DNA of 64,000 bases from Branchiostoma floridae (lineage: Eukaryota; Chordata; Leptocardii; Amphioxiformes; Branchiostomatidae), in the NCBI RefSeq assembly GCF_000003815.2, contig NC_049985.1, positions 1,391,410 to 1,455,409 of the forward strand. Direction: 5' to 3'. The notes under the pieces were generated by a model. That model was not told where the DNA came from. It saw nothing but the letters and a program-made list of their open reading frames with translations, and searched no databases. Below are positions 52,274 through 62,751 of the stretch, in pieces. Every line of letters starts with the position of its first letter. The first letter of the stretch is position 1. Position numbers and translations under genes: made by a program.

Positions 52274-55200
52274 TCAAAGTTCATCCGACCCGGCGGTTCG
52301 AACCTCCCTTCCCATCAGCCTCGGCACCTCCTCGTTCCAAAACTTCATCCGGGACTCCCGCAGCCTGACGTCAGCAGATGACGTCACGTCCAGCCGGAGG
52401 TACTCTTGGGATGAAGAAGTGTAACGTGGCCAGTGCACCATGTCACGCATGCGCACCGCTCCCGCAGAGTCATTGGGGTCTCTGTAAAAAAGAAGGAGAG
52501 AGAAAGACAGATATACAGAAACAGAGAGTGTGAGTGACAGAGGAATAGAGAGAGAATCAGAAGATTGGTATCTCTTTGCATTGAAGAGACCAGAGTATTA
52601 TATCAGTTGTAGATCTAGAACTGTTATTTCTAAGAAATACGTTAGAATGTACTCACTGCAGCATATAAGATAGGCTCACTTACCCGTTAGTGGCGAAGTT
52701 GACCCAGTACGCCATCATGTCCAGACTCAGGTCCCTCTCCTCCTGGGTGAAGCTGTACTTCCAGGAGTTGCCGGTGACGTCACGCAGGAGCGGGATGCCG
52801 AACATGAAGAACACGTCATCACCGTGGTCAACCTTTACGTACCTACAGGTAGAAACAGTATAGGAGTAAAACTTTTTTTTTTATATCTAAGACGTCTGAA
52901 GCGATTTTTTATCTTCTTCCTGTTACTTCTACCCTGGGAAGAAGAATCCATTGTGACCCCGATGGCATCCCTGATGTTCACGTTCAAGGTTTTACCCTGG
53001 GTGACCAAAGACGGTGCGCCTAGGACATGCTAGCAATGCCCCGGTGCACGCATGCGCGCTTGAACTTAACACCCTCCTCACTAGCTGACCCTTGCTTCAC
53101 AGAGTCTGGAGAAGGCCAGCTGGATAATGGGGATAGGTTACTTCATGTCATGCAAGAGAATCTCGTAAAATGATCATGTGTATAGCCCAAGTAAGTGTGT
53201 GCCTTTTTGTTTTAGTTAATATGGATATAAAAACGCACTACGTTCTTAAAAAAGTACCCCGTAGAGAGGCCTCCAGGAAGGATACCGAAGTACATACATA
53301 TGAAATCACTTGTTAGTGGAAATATCAATATAACAATTTCCGAGCAAACGTTTACGTACGGCGGGCGGTAAGAGAAGACCGACGCGCTGTGCTGCAGCTC
53401 GTACTGGTACACTCGACTGGAGGCTGCGTAGAGAAGCAATTCAACGTTAATCCAAGAAACAAAAGGGGACCGAGTACCGAACCATGACGTACACGTGCGC
53501 CAACATAACTCCAATCTAAATATTGTCCATCGATTACAACTCTTAGCTCTCTACTAGAGAGATAACTGTAGAACCAATCTGAGATTGGACCATTACCCCG
53601 TTTCATCCGCTCATAAGTTTTCACAGATATTAAGGTCCAGGTCCGCACCTGAGCCAGAATTTTCTGTACTGGTACCCACCCCTACCTGGCATACCTGCCT
53701 GTGCCTGCGCCATCATGACTGTCGGTGCGGTGAACCACGCGTCCGTCAGGAGTTGGAGGAACTGGTCACGTCGGTAGATCGGATCGTCCGCCATGGCGGG
53801 GTCCAGGTACTGGTCTATCACAGGCTGGAGAATTCTGGCGACACTGCCGTCCTGAAGGATAATAGAGAAGAAGGACTATACAAAAGTCTCGATCATGGTC
53901 AATACTATTGTAGCCTGAAAGTCCATCGAAGAATTATTGAATTGCAAATGTATTGTATTTCTTATCATTTCTGATAATGTGTGTAGTTACTAGGTACTAC
54001 GTACATATTTCTTCGCAATTGTGCCACTGAACTGTCGGCTATGGTACATAGAATAAATGAATCGCTAAGTAGGAATTATATTCCCCTTACCGGGTACTGG
54101 CCAGCAACTTGGTGCAGTTCAAACGGCAGGACAGTTTCCAACTCCGACCTCGTCATCCCATCTTCATCAACGTATTTCAAATGGTGTCTTTCTGAAAGGG
54201 AGAACCCGAACTCGTCGTTGTTGGTGCCTAGAAGGTAGTCCACCTCTTTGACCTGCTTCTTGTGCATCAGGTCCTACATTTCATAGAAAAAAAACACACT
54301 AAACTGACATGTGTATTATGGCTCTCGAGTCCTCTGGTTTTCTTTGACCACTTGTTTTACACGAGTAGAGAACTGGCAGAAGATTAGCTGCGGACGGTCT
54401 TTGGCATTTTGAATTTCTTTCAAAATACGTCAGGCATTGTCTCGATCATGGTTAATACTACTATAGCCGAACGCGATGTCACATTGATCTCAAATTTCGC
54501 CATCAATGATCTACATTATCAGTTTCAGTATGTATGTCATGGGTGAACGGCCGTAAGGTCGTCATGCACATGCAGTCGTCATAGTTACCATCAGAGGGAT
54601 GTCATTCCGGAAACGCTATCGACAGCATGAACAGATACAACACAATCATTGCCAAAGTCACAACAGATGTTCTTATCCATTAACAGAATCATAATCGACA
54701 CGTCATGATATCTGTATCTATATATAGCAAGTATAACCGCCGTTCGGCGTAACACACCAGCTCCGCAGGCACGCGGCGCGGTAGCAGCTGGTTATATTAC
54801 ACTGAAAGACCCGTCACACCTTACACATCTATCTGCAAGCGTTCTTTGAAACTACCCAGATGCCCCTACTGTGCTTGGTGATAACAAATTCCCCTGTACG
54901 ATAGTTCTAGATGTGGTAAGTTGTGATCTTTAAAAGATCCGTGACGAACCATTCTTACCCAAGGACTTTGTAAGAGGAACCTGCCGTCGATGACCACTGA
55001 CGGAATCATCAGCGTCAAGAGGTCCTCACTCGGAAGCCTGTCAGGAGCAAACGATATTTCTAAACCATTATATCAGGTTGGAAAATTGCTACATAACAAG
55101 GTTGTTTACTGATAACCAGGAACTATCAATATACAATAAACAGACAAAGCTTAAGTTTCTGTGACTGTTTGTCACCTTACTCAGGGCAATGCTGATTGGT

Positions 55201-58200
55201 CATAATCCATACTGCAGCTAGGTGTCGCTGTCAACAATGCGGTCTCAAACGTCAAGTATTACCCTATATGCGGCCCCTTAAGCTAAGGGAACAACCCGCC
55301 GTACGTGCAAATACGTGCTGTGTACGTGCCACAACGTGGGCAATCTTTTGGGATCCGTACGTGGTAAGTACCGCCTCCGTACGAACTCGAAGGGAATTCG
55401 ACGGATTTTGGAGCACGCAGACACGCCGTAGAACTTTACGTGCATGCAAAACTTTGTGTGCGGATTCGCCCCCCGTACGTGCCAGTACGGGCGACGCGCC
55501 TGCCCTGTACAGCCTGAACGTTTTCAGAAATACGTGGCGGACGTGGCCTACCAAAATAACGTACGGACAAATTGCAGGTACGGCGGGTTGTGCCCTTAGC
55601 TTAACGTAAAGCATTGTCGCATACAAGGATACCTGTTATCGTATACACAAACTTAGATATTGTCCACTGCAATTACTAAAGAAGTTACACAATTATTAGT
55701 CACTTCTTAAGAATGTGGTCCCAGCCGTGTCTGAATCTATATTATCCCTTCAGCATTGTTCATGACTGGAATAGATTTTCATTGTACATACATGTAGATC
55801 CTGGTTGTGAATACAAAAACTTCCTTTCCCAATAATTCTTAACACCCGTGTTAACAAAATGCAAGAACAAACATAGCCCTTTTTGACACACTACAGCGCA
55901 AGCAAAAATATATCCTGTAAAGCCCATCTGTAGTCTTGACAAACTCTTCGAGTCTATTTCGTTGCAATTACTCTGATATAAAAATTTACACTGTGACAGA
56001 AAATTTAGCTTCCAAGTCAAGTATTATTCAAGATCTGGATCAACGTTCAACGTTGAAGTGTAATTTTTAACACAAAGAATTGACATCCTCAAATTTTCGA
56101 CTAATCATTGGCGGCATGGCCAAATAAGTACATGAGCAATCCTCTAATGATTTTGTGACGTCACGTTATGCACATAGAGCATGTGACTTGTCGAGCAGTG
56201 AATCATAAGTTTCAGAGAGTCTGTAGTGCCCCCCGTCTCTGTTGAGAATGACATCTAGCAGCGCAGATGAACCTTCAGTTATCATTTGTTCATGATGTAC
56301 AGAATTGTACATACCCCCTCAGACAACTCATCATGTCATCGTAGGAGTCCGTGCTGCAGTTCAAGCTGACAGCGAGGTTTTGTGTTTGTGTGATGTCGCC
56401 TTTCTGTGCGACTGGAACTCCCGCCACGCCGCTCTGAGAGATGGCCCGGTGGAACAGTCCCGTTGCCATGGAAGACATGACGAGCAGGGAGACAGAGTAG
56501 CCTCCAGCTGACTCTCCAAATATGGTGACTCTGTCGGGATCTCCTCCGAAGTTCCGGATGTTCGCCTGAACCCACTCGAGGGCCTTTATCTTCATGTATT
56601 ATAGGACATATCATTCATAATCAAAGTCAGTCGTACAATATAGTGGATGCTGTCTGGTAAAATATGAATACAATAAGTAAATAGTGAACAAAGAAATTAT
56701 TAGAGTTTAGCTTGAATGTTCATCTGTGTTGGTAGAAGTCATTATCAAACTAGTTAAACTCTGTAATATCCAACACCAAAATTGGACTCACCCAAATTTT
56801 CGACTGAACACCATAAGTCTCTGTCAAGGAATGAACAATCCACTACTGTCGTGACGTCACGTTATGCAGATAGAACACGTGACTCAGTAAGCAGTGGATC
56901 ATACGTTGCAGGAAGTCTATGGGGTTCAGTCGAAAATCCGGGTGAGTCCAATTTTTGTGTTGGAAATTACAGTTTAACTAGTTTAATAATCATTAAAGCT
57001 GGCAGACACATGAGAGGGGGAGAGAAATGGGGAGAGAGAGGTAGAGACAGAAAGACAGGCACACAAATAGATAGGAATTCAAGCAAGCCAAACAATGCTT
57101 TTATTGGGAGAAAATAATCTAACCGCATCCAGAAGCCCAAAGTTGCCGGGTGCGTCATCGTCCCGGGTCGGCAGGAAGCCCAGGTTACCCAGCCGGTAGT
57201 TGATGGTTACCATGACGACGTTATGGAGTGACGTGGGGATCTCAGCTGGGTAGGTTGTACCACTGCCACCCATCCAACCTCCACCAGGGATCCACACCAT
57301 CACCTGAAACAAACGGGACATACATACATCCATTGTAGTTCCACATAGATACGAATGGGTGGTCGCATAGCGTCATATGGTGGCATGAAATAAGCAAGGT
57401 CGAAACAATAAGAAAAGTCATGAAGCTAAAAGTACTTTGCAAAAAATCCAGTTTCCCTTGCCAATATAAACTTCAGTTGTAACAATTCTAATGGACATCA
57501 GGGCATACTTTTATCATTGTATTAAAGGTAAAGATATCTCACAGGCAGGTTTGCAGTAGCGGATACGTCTGGAGTGTACACGTTCAGGAACAGGCAGTCC
57601 TCGCTGATGGCGATACCGCCGGATCCCATGACCTCGATGTGGATCGGACCAGGCAGGGGAAACTCGTACTGTGGACATCTGGAGCCGAACTCTGTGACGT
57701 CACGGATACCTGTCCAGCGGCTCGGGTCCTGGGGAGGGCGCCACCTAGCGGTGGCAAGAGGAACGTACAACAGAAAACCCTAGGCCTTTTGTACGTCTTT
57801 TAAACACTGCGCGATGTCACTCTCACAGTAAATTCAACAGATCATTTATTTATTGCCCTCGCCAAGAAGGTTATGTTTTCGACGCCGTGACTTTTATAGT
57901 TTGGACAATAGAGAAGATGTTCAGATGGTATGATTTATGCAGTAGTATTATTGCGGACCTTTACTTTCAAAATCAATAAGAAATATTTATGTTACGACAC
58001 TCGAAAAGGTTATTGTTATCATTTGGCAACGTCATGAGGTCGTGAAGTTCATCGATTCGTGTTGGTGCTCTTCGCTGCGTATTGATATGCTTATTTATTT
58101 ATTCATTTATTTATTAGGATTCTCCATATATGGAGGGTATGTTCTTTCCTTCCTCCACCTAGCACCCACCTGAGGTGCCCCACAGGCGGAGCGGCGTAAG

Positions 58201-60334
58201 GAATCCCCTTGAAGGTGAAGACGCGGTCAAAGACGGCATTTCCGACAACAGAGGAGGTCAGGAACTCTGAACCTCTCACGTCGCCATGAGTGGTGGAGAC
58301 GACAACGGCATCTGGAAAGTTGTGTACCCATATAACGTTACATATGCATCGTTAACTTTTCTCGTCAAAAAGAATAGCCAGTGAGTAGTCAGTGAGTACC
58401 ATCCTGGCTCAATCCTTTTGCTTGCTAACCACGGCAAGTGAAAGTATTGAACCAGAGGTCACTACGGAGGATGGTACTCACTGACTACTCAGGCTATCCT
58501 TTTTGACGAGAAAAGATAACGATGTAACGTTACAAAATGGCTACTAAAAGGACGCTCAAAGCTGTAGAATGTCCAGTTTATCACCACCAGATTATGTTTC
58601 CCGCGTAACGGTAGCATGCCCGTAGCCAGGGGGGGTTCGGGGGGTTCGGAAGAACCCCCCCACACGCTCAAAGGTCCGCTTTTTCACACTCAAAGGTCCA
58701 CTTTTTCACACCCAAAGGTCCACTATTTCTTGTCCAAGATTTTTTTTCAAAGACATGACTGATTTGCATTTTTCACTGATCGACATTTCATTCAATCTTA
58801 GTGATTCTATCAGCAAAATTTGCCCTAGAAAGTGCAGGAAATGGCTTTACAGAGGGTCCAGATTTCAAAATTTACCTGGACCTCCATTGCGATATCTCGC
58901 ACCATTGGTGTCGGACTTGGTGAAAATATTTCGGGGGAGTCGGCCTCAAAGACTTATGCCAAAAGCCTTCTGTATTTTAATAGAAATCCCATTACAGTAA
59001 ACTTAGCCAGTGAATTTTGCCCGTCAAAATGCAGGAAATGGCGTGTTAGAGGGTCAAGATTTCAATTTTTTCCGGGGGAGCATGCCCCCGAACCCCCCTA
59101 GGAAGCTCACGCCTTCGGCGTGAGTCTCGCGCCTGCGGCGCTCGATGGTCCCATAAATACTATAAAGAACCCCCCCAACCAAAATCCTGGCTACGGGCAT
59201 GGGTAGGAGCTTTGAAATGCCCTTTTTTTGGCTTTACGCCATGATGCCACCTATTACACGGATGACATCTCATAGAATACCAAAATTAATTTCAATGTCA
59301 AAGAAGAAAATCTGAAACAACCAAACTACAGAGTCTATTGTTCTATATAGAACTATTACTATATAGCATCAAGGGTCATGAATATTTTTAGAAAGTCAGT
59401 TCCACAGCAATCTGCTAGGTGGGTTCGAGCATACACATACAGTATTCCCTCGTCATATCTGTCACTTATAGATCAACACGGCAGCACACACAAAGGATGC
59501 AAAACCAGGACGTCCTGTTGCAGTACCCAGGTGAACCACCAGAGGACCCCAAAACACATTAAAATTACAGGGTTCACAACACCCATGAACCAAATGTCCT
59601 CGCAATCCATCTAGGGGTTCTGAAAGACCCCGGTTTCTTATCCTGGACCCAGCAGTTGACCCCCACCCCCACCGGACTACATAAACAACCTAGTCTGTCT
59701 GGTAGCCAGAAACAATGGTGGGAACAAATGATCACAGATTAGCGTAAGATTCAAATATTTGTCTGTACTCATTTCAGACCATATAGAATGACCCAGATAA
59801 TCGGAAGAGTGTTACAAAGTCCAAAATGGTTCAGTCATACAGTTTGAGTTACCTCCTCGCATGATCAAGACAATGCTATCTGTAAATTTCAGTCTTCGTA
59901 AAATACTAATAAACCTTGTTCAAATTTCAACTTACATTACTAAATCAGCCCTGTCAAAGTTCATTAGTATCAACGTGTCTACTGGTATCTAAATTTCCAA
60001 CTTGAAAATGTCTAGTTCATAGCTGAATCGGCCTTGTTTGGCCCAGGTCCAATTCAAACCGGGGCCCGACCGGGATGTTTAAGGAAACGAAAAATTTACC
60101 AAGGAATATCATTACGCTCATGACTAATTTTGTTTACGTTCTCTTTGTTTTGTTGCCTTTTTTTATCATATTACTCGTTTCCGAAAGGTACCCGACCGGA
60201 CCCCGGATTGGGAATTGAGACCTAAGCCTTAGTTTTGTGTGTATGAAAATTGCCTCACCTGATTTACGCGGAAGAACCAGCAGAATCACCACCGTACAGA
60301 CGACAAACGGACGGAGACCCCGAGCGCCGGCCAT
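52274..60334 (-). CDS. Gene I: cholinesterase-like carboxylesterase with rebuilt 3' exons and SDEL terminus
   Basis: Eleven exons: 60259-60334, 58170-58311, 57543-57744, 57124-57303, 56315-56589, 54959-55037, 54091-54273, 53686-53851, 53360-53423, 52684-52842 and 52274-52481, about 577 aa. Signal peptide MAGARGLRPFVVCTVVILLV. The Ser elbow GESAGG, Glu NNDEFG and His VDHGDD are kept, but the oxyanion motif reads IPGGG (His replaced by Pro). Exon 9 is split by a private 517-bp intron. Exon 8 ends 15 bp early at a donor formed by a transposon end; an alternative donor at 53695 is also in frame. The exon 5 acceptor (atacatgaag) has a poor pyrimidine tract. The last exon lacks the GPI tail and ends TAGSDEL, resembling an ER-retrieval signal. 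All junctions keep the frame, so the gene may be functional, though degeneration cannot be excluded. Confidence 0.8.
52834..53359 (-). other. Insertion-derived intron in exon 9 of gene I (intron 52843-53359)
   Basis: The insert is flanked by the direct repeat GTACGTAAA (minus strand; 53351-53359 and 52834-52842). The first copy supplies donor GTACGT. The second follows the acceptor CCTGTAG. Splicing there joins 64 bp and 159 bp into exactly the 223 bp of the uninterrupted exon 9 in B, C, E and F, in frame (RPPYVKVDHGDD). No terminal inverted repeats or transposase are recognised in the 508 bp of new sequence. Confidence 0.8.
53454..53600 (-). mobile_element. Non-LTR reverse transcriptase fragment in intron 8 of gene I
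   Basis: Minus-strand translation reads WFYSYLSSRELRVVIDGQ, then VRHGSVLGPLLFL. This is the conserved RT segment usually written as G(V)PQGSVLGPLLF. It lies immediately upstream of the exon 9 acceptor. It is short and non-functional. Confidence 0.75.
53628..53684 (-). mobile_element. hAT-like MITE end at the exon 8 donor of gene I
   Basis: Minus strand TAGGGGTGGGTACCAGTACA followed by AGGTGCGGACCTGGACC matches the TIR and interior of the element at 9469-9899. The preceding G plus TAGGGG creates the GTAGGG donor used to end exon 8. Confidence 0.65.
54709..54905 (+). repeat. Interspersed repeat (GTATAACC family), copy 7
   Basis: AGTATAACCGCCGTTCGGCG, CACACCAGCTCCGCAGGCAC and GTAGCAGCTGGTTATATTAC, in intron 6 of gene I. 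Confidence 0.55.
55278..55604 (+). mobile_element. TTAA-type MITE, intact copy
   Basis: TTAA at both ends encloses GCTAAGGGAACAACCCGCCG and its complement GGCGGGTTGTGCCCTTAGC. 327 bp, GTACG-rich, no coding capacity for a transposase. It is the uninterrupted counterpart of 9311-10063, in intron 5 of gene I. Confidence 0.8.
56052..56230. mobile_element. Partial long-TIR MITE (34026 family)
   Basis: Shares CAAATTTTCGACT, TGACGTCACGTTATGCA and GAGCAGTGAATCATAAGTTT with the copies at 34026 and 56746, but the ends are degraded. Confidence 0.5.
56746..56987. mobile_element. Long-TIR MITE, well-preserved copy in intron 4 of gene I
   Basis: About 75-bp inverted ends: CTAGTTAAACT, CCAACACCAAAATTGGACTC and AAATTTTCGACTGAAC on the left, complements on the right. 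It is shared with the element in intron 6 of gene F. Confidence 0.75.
58337..58536. repeat. Local palindrome in intron 1 of gene I
   Basis: CGTTACATATGCATCGTTAA and CTTTTCTCGTCAAAAAGAAT with GTAGTCAGTGAGTACCATCC on the left are mirrored on the right, with a loop of about 60 bp. The CGTCAAAAAGGATA word is also near exon 2 in other paralogues, so part of the intron has been inversely duplicated. Confidence 0.65.
58617..59202. mobile_element. DNA transposon remnant with CCCGTAGCCAGG ends
   Basis: CATGCCCGTAGCCAGGGGGG at the left and CCTGGCTACGGGCATG at the right are inverted ends, with CATG as possible target duplication. Inside are two degenerate repeats of GCAGGAAATGGC. It lies in intron 1 of gene I. 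Confidence 0.65.
60026..60231. mobile_element. MITE family TTAGGCTTAGGTCACA, copy 2
   Basis: CAAACCGGGGCCCGACCGGG on the left, CCCGACCGGACCCCGGATTG and GACCTAAGCCTTAG on the right. It lies in intron 1 of gene I just downstream of exon 1. Confidence 0.6.
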
Positions 60335-60377
60335 GGTGACTAGAATAAATGTCTGTTGGTATTGCACAAAAACAACA

Positions 60378-60390
60378 CGACCTGTGCCCC
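60378..60390 (-). promoter_or_regulatory. DR1/HNF4-like element upstream of gene I
   Basis: Minus-strand GGGGCACAGGTCG, 43 bp before the start codon. One base in the core differs from the other copies. Confidence 0.3.
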
Positions 60391-61750
60391 AGTTGACAAC
60401 AGGAACTAACTGACTCATTTGCATCAACTGTGTATTGGCTTTGTTTCCTATGGACATCCAAGATTGTCTTCAGCTTGACTTTGCTTTGCCTTTTGTTTTC
60501 TATTGGAATCCAAATTGTCCTCAGCCTAAATTGTCTGACAATACAACCTTTTCTATTGGACATCCAAAAATCTCTTCATTTATAGTTAGGGTATAACGAA
60601 AACTGGTGGATGCCGGTTGAAACGTCTGACCAAGGACCGTTTCACAAACCCTATACAGTTGCTTGAGTAACTCACTGACTTTTGGGCGTATCTTATTACC
60701 TGGATGTCTAGCCTACATCGACGGACCACTGTGATAGCCTCTGTGACTGTTTCCATTAGTTATACGTAATATACACAGTCTTGCGACTTTGCAATGTGTG
60801 TGAAAAAAATCTCCAAGGCAGGTGTTTGAATTGGAGACCATACCGTTATCTGAGTGCCCAGTGACCTATTATAGCGCATACACAGTCTCGACTGGGGTGT
60901 TCGTTGGTATTGCAAAAGAATAAGAGGACCTTATTTTCACATGACCACCGCATTAACCCCCTCAACAAGCGCTAGGAAGTATGAAATATCAGTTCTATTA
61001 ATTTTTTACACACAGTTTCTATCAAACTCGGTTTCATGTAGCTGAGTCTTCACTCCCTCATTATACCATGAAATATACTACGATATGACACGAACTTATC
61101 CATTCCTTTACTCCATCGCTTTCTTACTCACTCATTCACTCACTCACACCTACACATTCACACACAATGTAGAGGAATAATCAACTGGGGAGTAACTGAT
61201 AAGCATTGGGAGGGTGGGACCATAAACGGTCGTGTTAGGCTTAGGTCACATTTCCAAACCGGGGCCCGACCGGGTAGCTTACAGGAGCAAAAAGAATGAT
61301 ATAAAAGACTTCAAAATACATATAATGTCAATATAAGATTCATGGGCATGATTTGTGCATATTTGTAGGTATAAATTTTAATGATTTGTTTCTTAAAACA
61401 TCCCGGCCGGGCCCCAGTTTGCAAATGTGACCTAGGCCTTATGTGGCTGAGACGTGCCCCTTATTTTGTCATGAAATATTTGAAATAGAAAATCAAAATT
61501 TGAACTCATCATATTGCCATAATAAATAGCTAGATTTATTGTCCACTATAAGGTGAGAGTCGGTAAAGGTGATTATACCTGTTCTTACAACCCATCCACC
61601 TCTGTGGTGGAATTTAAGAAACAAGTAAACAAAGTTGTTGATTATTCAAGATCTATATGATAGACAAACAAGTCTATAAGACTTCACAATGTTCTTATGT
61701 ATATTGCACACATTAAGCATCAGGACATCTGTCAGTAGCTACGAAACGTG
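60391..61750. other. Intergenic region between gene I and the ENPP-like gene
   Basis: Holds a MITE at 61235-61441 and a minus-strand AATAAA at 61535-61540 for the ENPP-like gene. No coding exon is seen. Confidence 0.45.
61235..61441. mobile_element. MITE family TTAGGCTTAGGTCACA, copy 3
   Basis: Left TTAGGCTTAGGTCACATTTC and CCGGGGCCCGACCGGG; right CCCGGCCGGGCCCCAG and AAATGTGACCTAGGCCTTA. It is the best preserved of the three. Confidence 0.75.
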
Positions 61751-62751
61751 TTAGTCATATTCTCTAGTCCCCTGGCAATCCACTGAAGCTAGCATATCTG
61801 CTACTTCTGTCAGAGAGCCGTTATTCGGCGCAGGTTCCACCCCGAGGACCGCGCACATGAGAGGGTAGATGTGGACGGAGTCGAACGGGTCGGGTCGCGC
61901 GTAGCCCCGCCGGAAGTTCGGCCCCCACGCCCGGAACAGTGCCCGCATGGCCGGGTCGCGGTTGTCGTACCCGTGCTCTCCTTGGTATTGTAAGGCTCCT
62001 GAATACCGCTGTAGTAGAAAAGGATCGTTAGAAGAGATACAAAAACCTGAAGCTCCGCTGCATTACTTTGGAAACCCGCTAGGGGTTCTCCTAGCAAACT
62101 CTATCCAATCAACAGCTTTTAGAGTTATGCACACACACAGACAAACGCACCTAAAGCATAACCTTCTTGTCGAAGGTCATGTGTAATGTGCTGTGCTGTG
62201 CGCCAATACAATTTTTCGTGGTAGCTGAAGTGCGATGTTTTTTCAAACCAAATTTACCATACTTGTCATTATCAAGATTACTTTGGGGCATATCTTATAG
62301 AATCACAGAAACACAGAATAGAAGGCAAACTCAATTGGTATGAACAATAGGTGTTTTTTTTCGACATGTAGAAACAAGGAAAAAGGAGACTAGAAATACC
62401 TACCGAGTACATGACGTATCCGGAGTCCTAATACTAATAAAACTGTGAAAGAATTCACCACAACCTTCCTCAACTTTCCAGCATTTATGGACGAACGAGG
62501 AGCTGATTACCCTTAAAATCACATAATTTGCAAATCATAGAAAATGTGTTTTTCGTTTTCCCATTCTTAAAAAAATCAAAAGAAGTCATCCAAGAGTACG
62601 TACCGAGTAGATGACGTACCCAGGGTCCGCCGTGGCCAGGATGTCCGTCATGCGGGGATGGTTGGCGTAGTGGAATCTGGTCGGGAAGTCCTCCTTGTAG
62701 TAAACCGTCATGTTGGTGTGGCTGCCGGCCAGCGCGGCGTACACCTCCTCC
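61751..62751 (-). CDS. ENPP-family ectonucleotide pyrophosphatase/phosphodiesterase-like gene, last two exons
   Basis: Exon 62604-62751 (148 bp) encodes EEVYAALAGSHTNMTVYY, KEDFPTRFHYANHPRM and ILATADPGYVIYS. Exon 61751-62008 (258 bp, acceptor ctactacag) encodes GEHGYDNRDPAMRALFRA, WGPNF, DSVHIYPLMCAVLG and APNNGSL before the stop. In ENPP enzymes RFHY, the HGYDN motif (His and Asp metal ligands) and LYPLMC...PNNGS occur in this order near the end of the catalytic domain. The protein ends about 20 residues after PNNGSL with no obvious transmembrane segment, unlike type I ENPP4/5-type members, so the C-terminus may be unusual or an exon may be missed. The upstream exons lie beyond 64000. The predicted product is an extracellular phosphodiesterase acting on nucleotides or phospholipid-like substrates (family inference). 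Confidence 0.78.
62404..62431 (-). repeat. Small duplicate of an ENPP-like exon end
   Basis: Minus strand TCCGGATACGTCATGTACTC plus G|gtaggt closely resembles the end of the exon at 62604 (GGGTACGTCATCTACTCG|gtacgt), including the splice donor. It is preceded by AG. It could be a 24-bp alternative exon or a decayed exon duplicate. Confidence 0.4.

Noticed and set aside
55196-55626. Overlapping ORFs of 137 and 120 codons on both strands
   Set aside because: They lie entirely within the TTAA MITE with its GTACG-rich palindromic interior. Similar ORFs appear in the second copy, so they reflect composition, not a gene.
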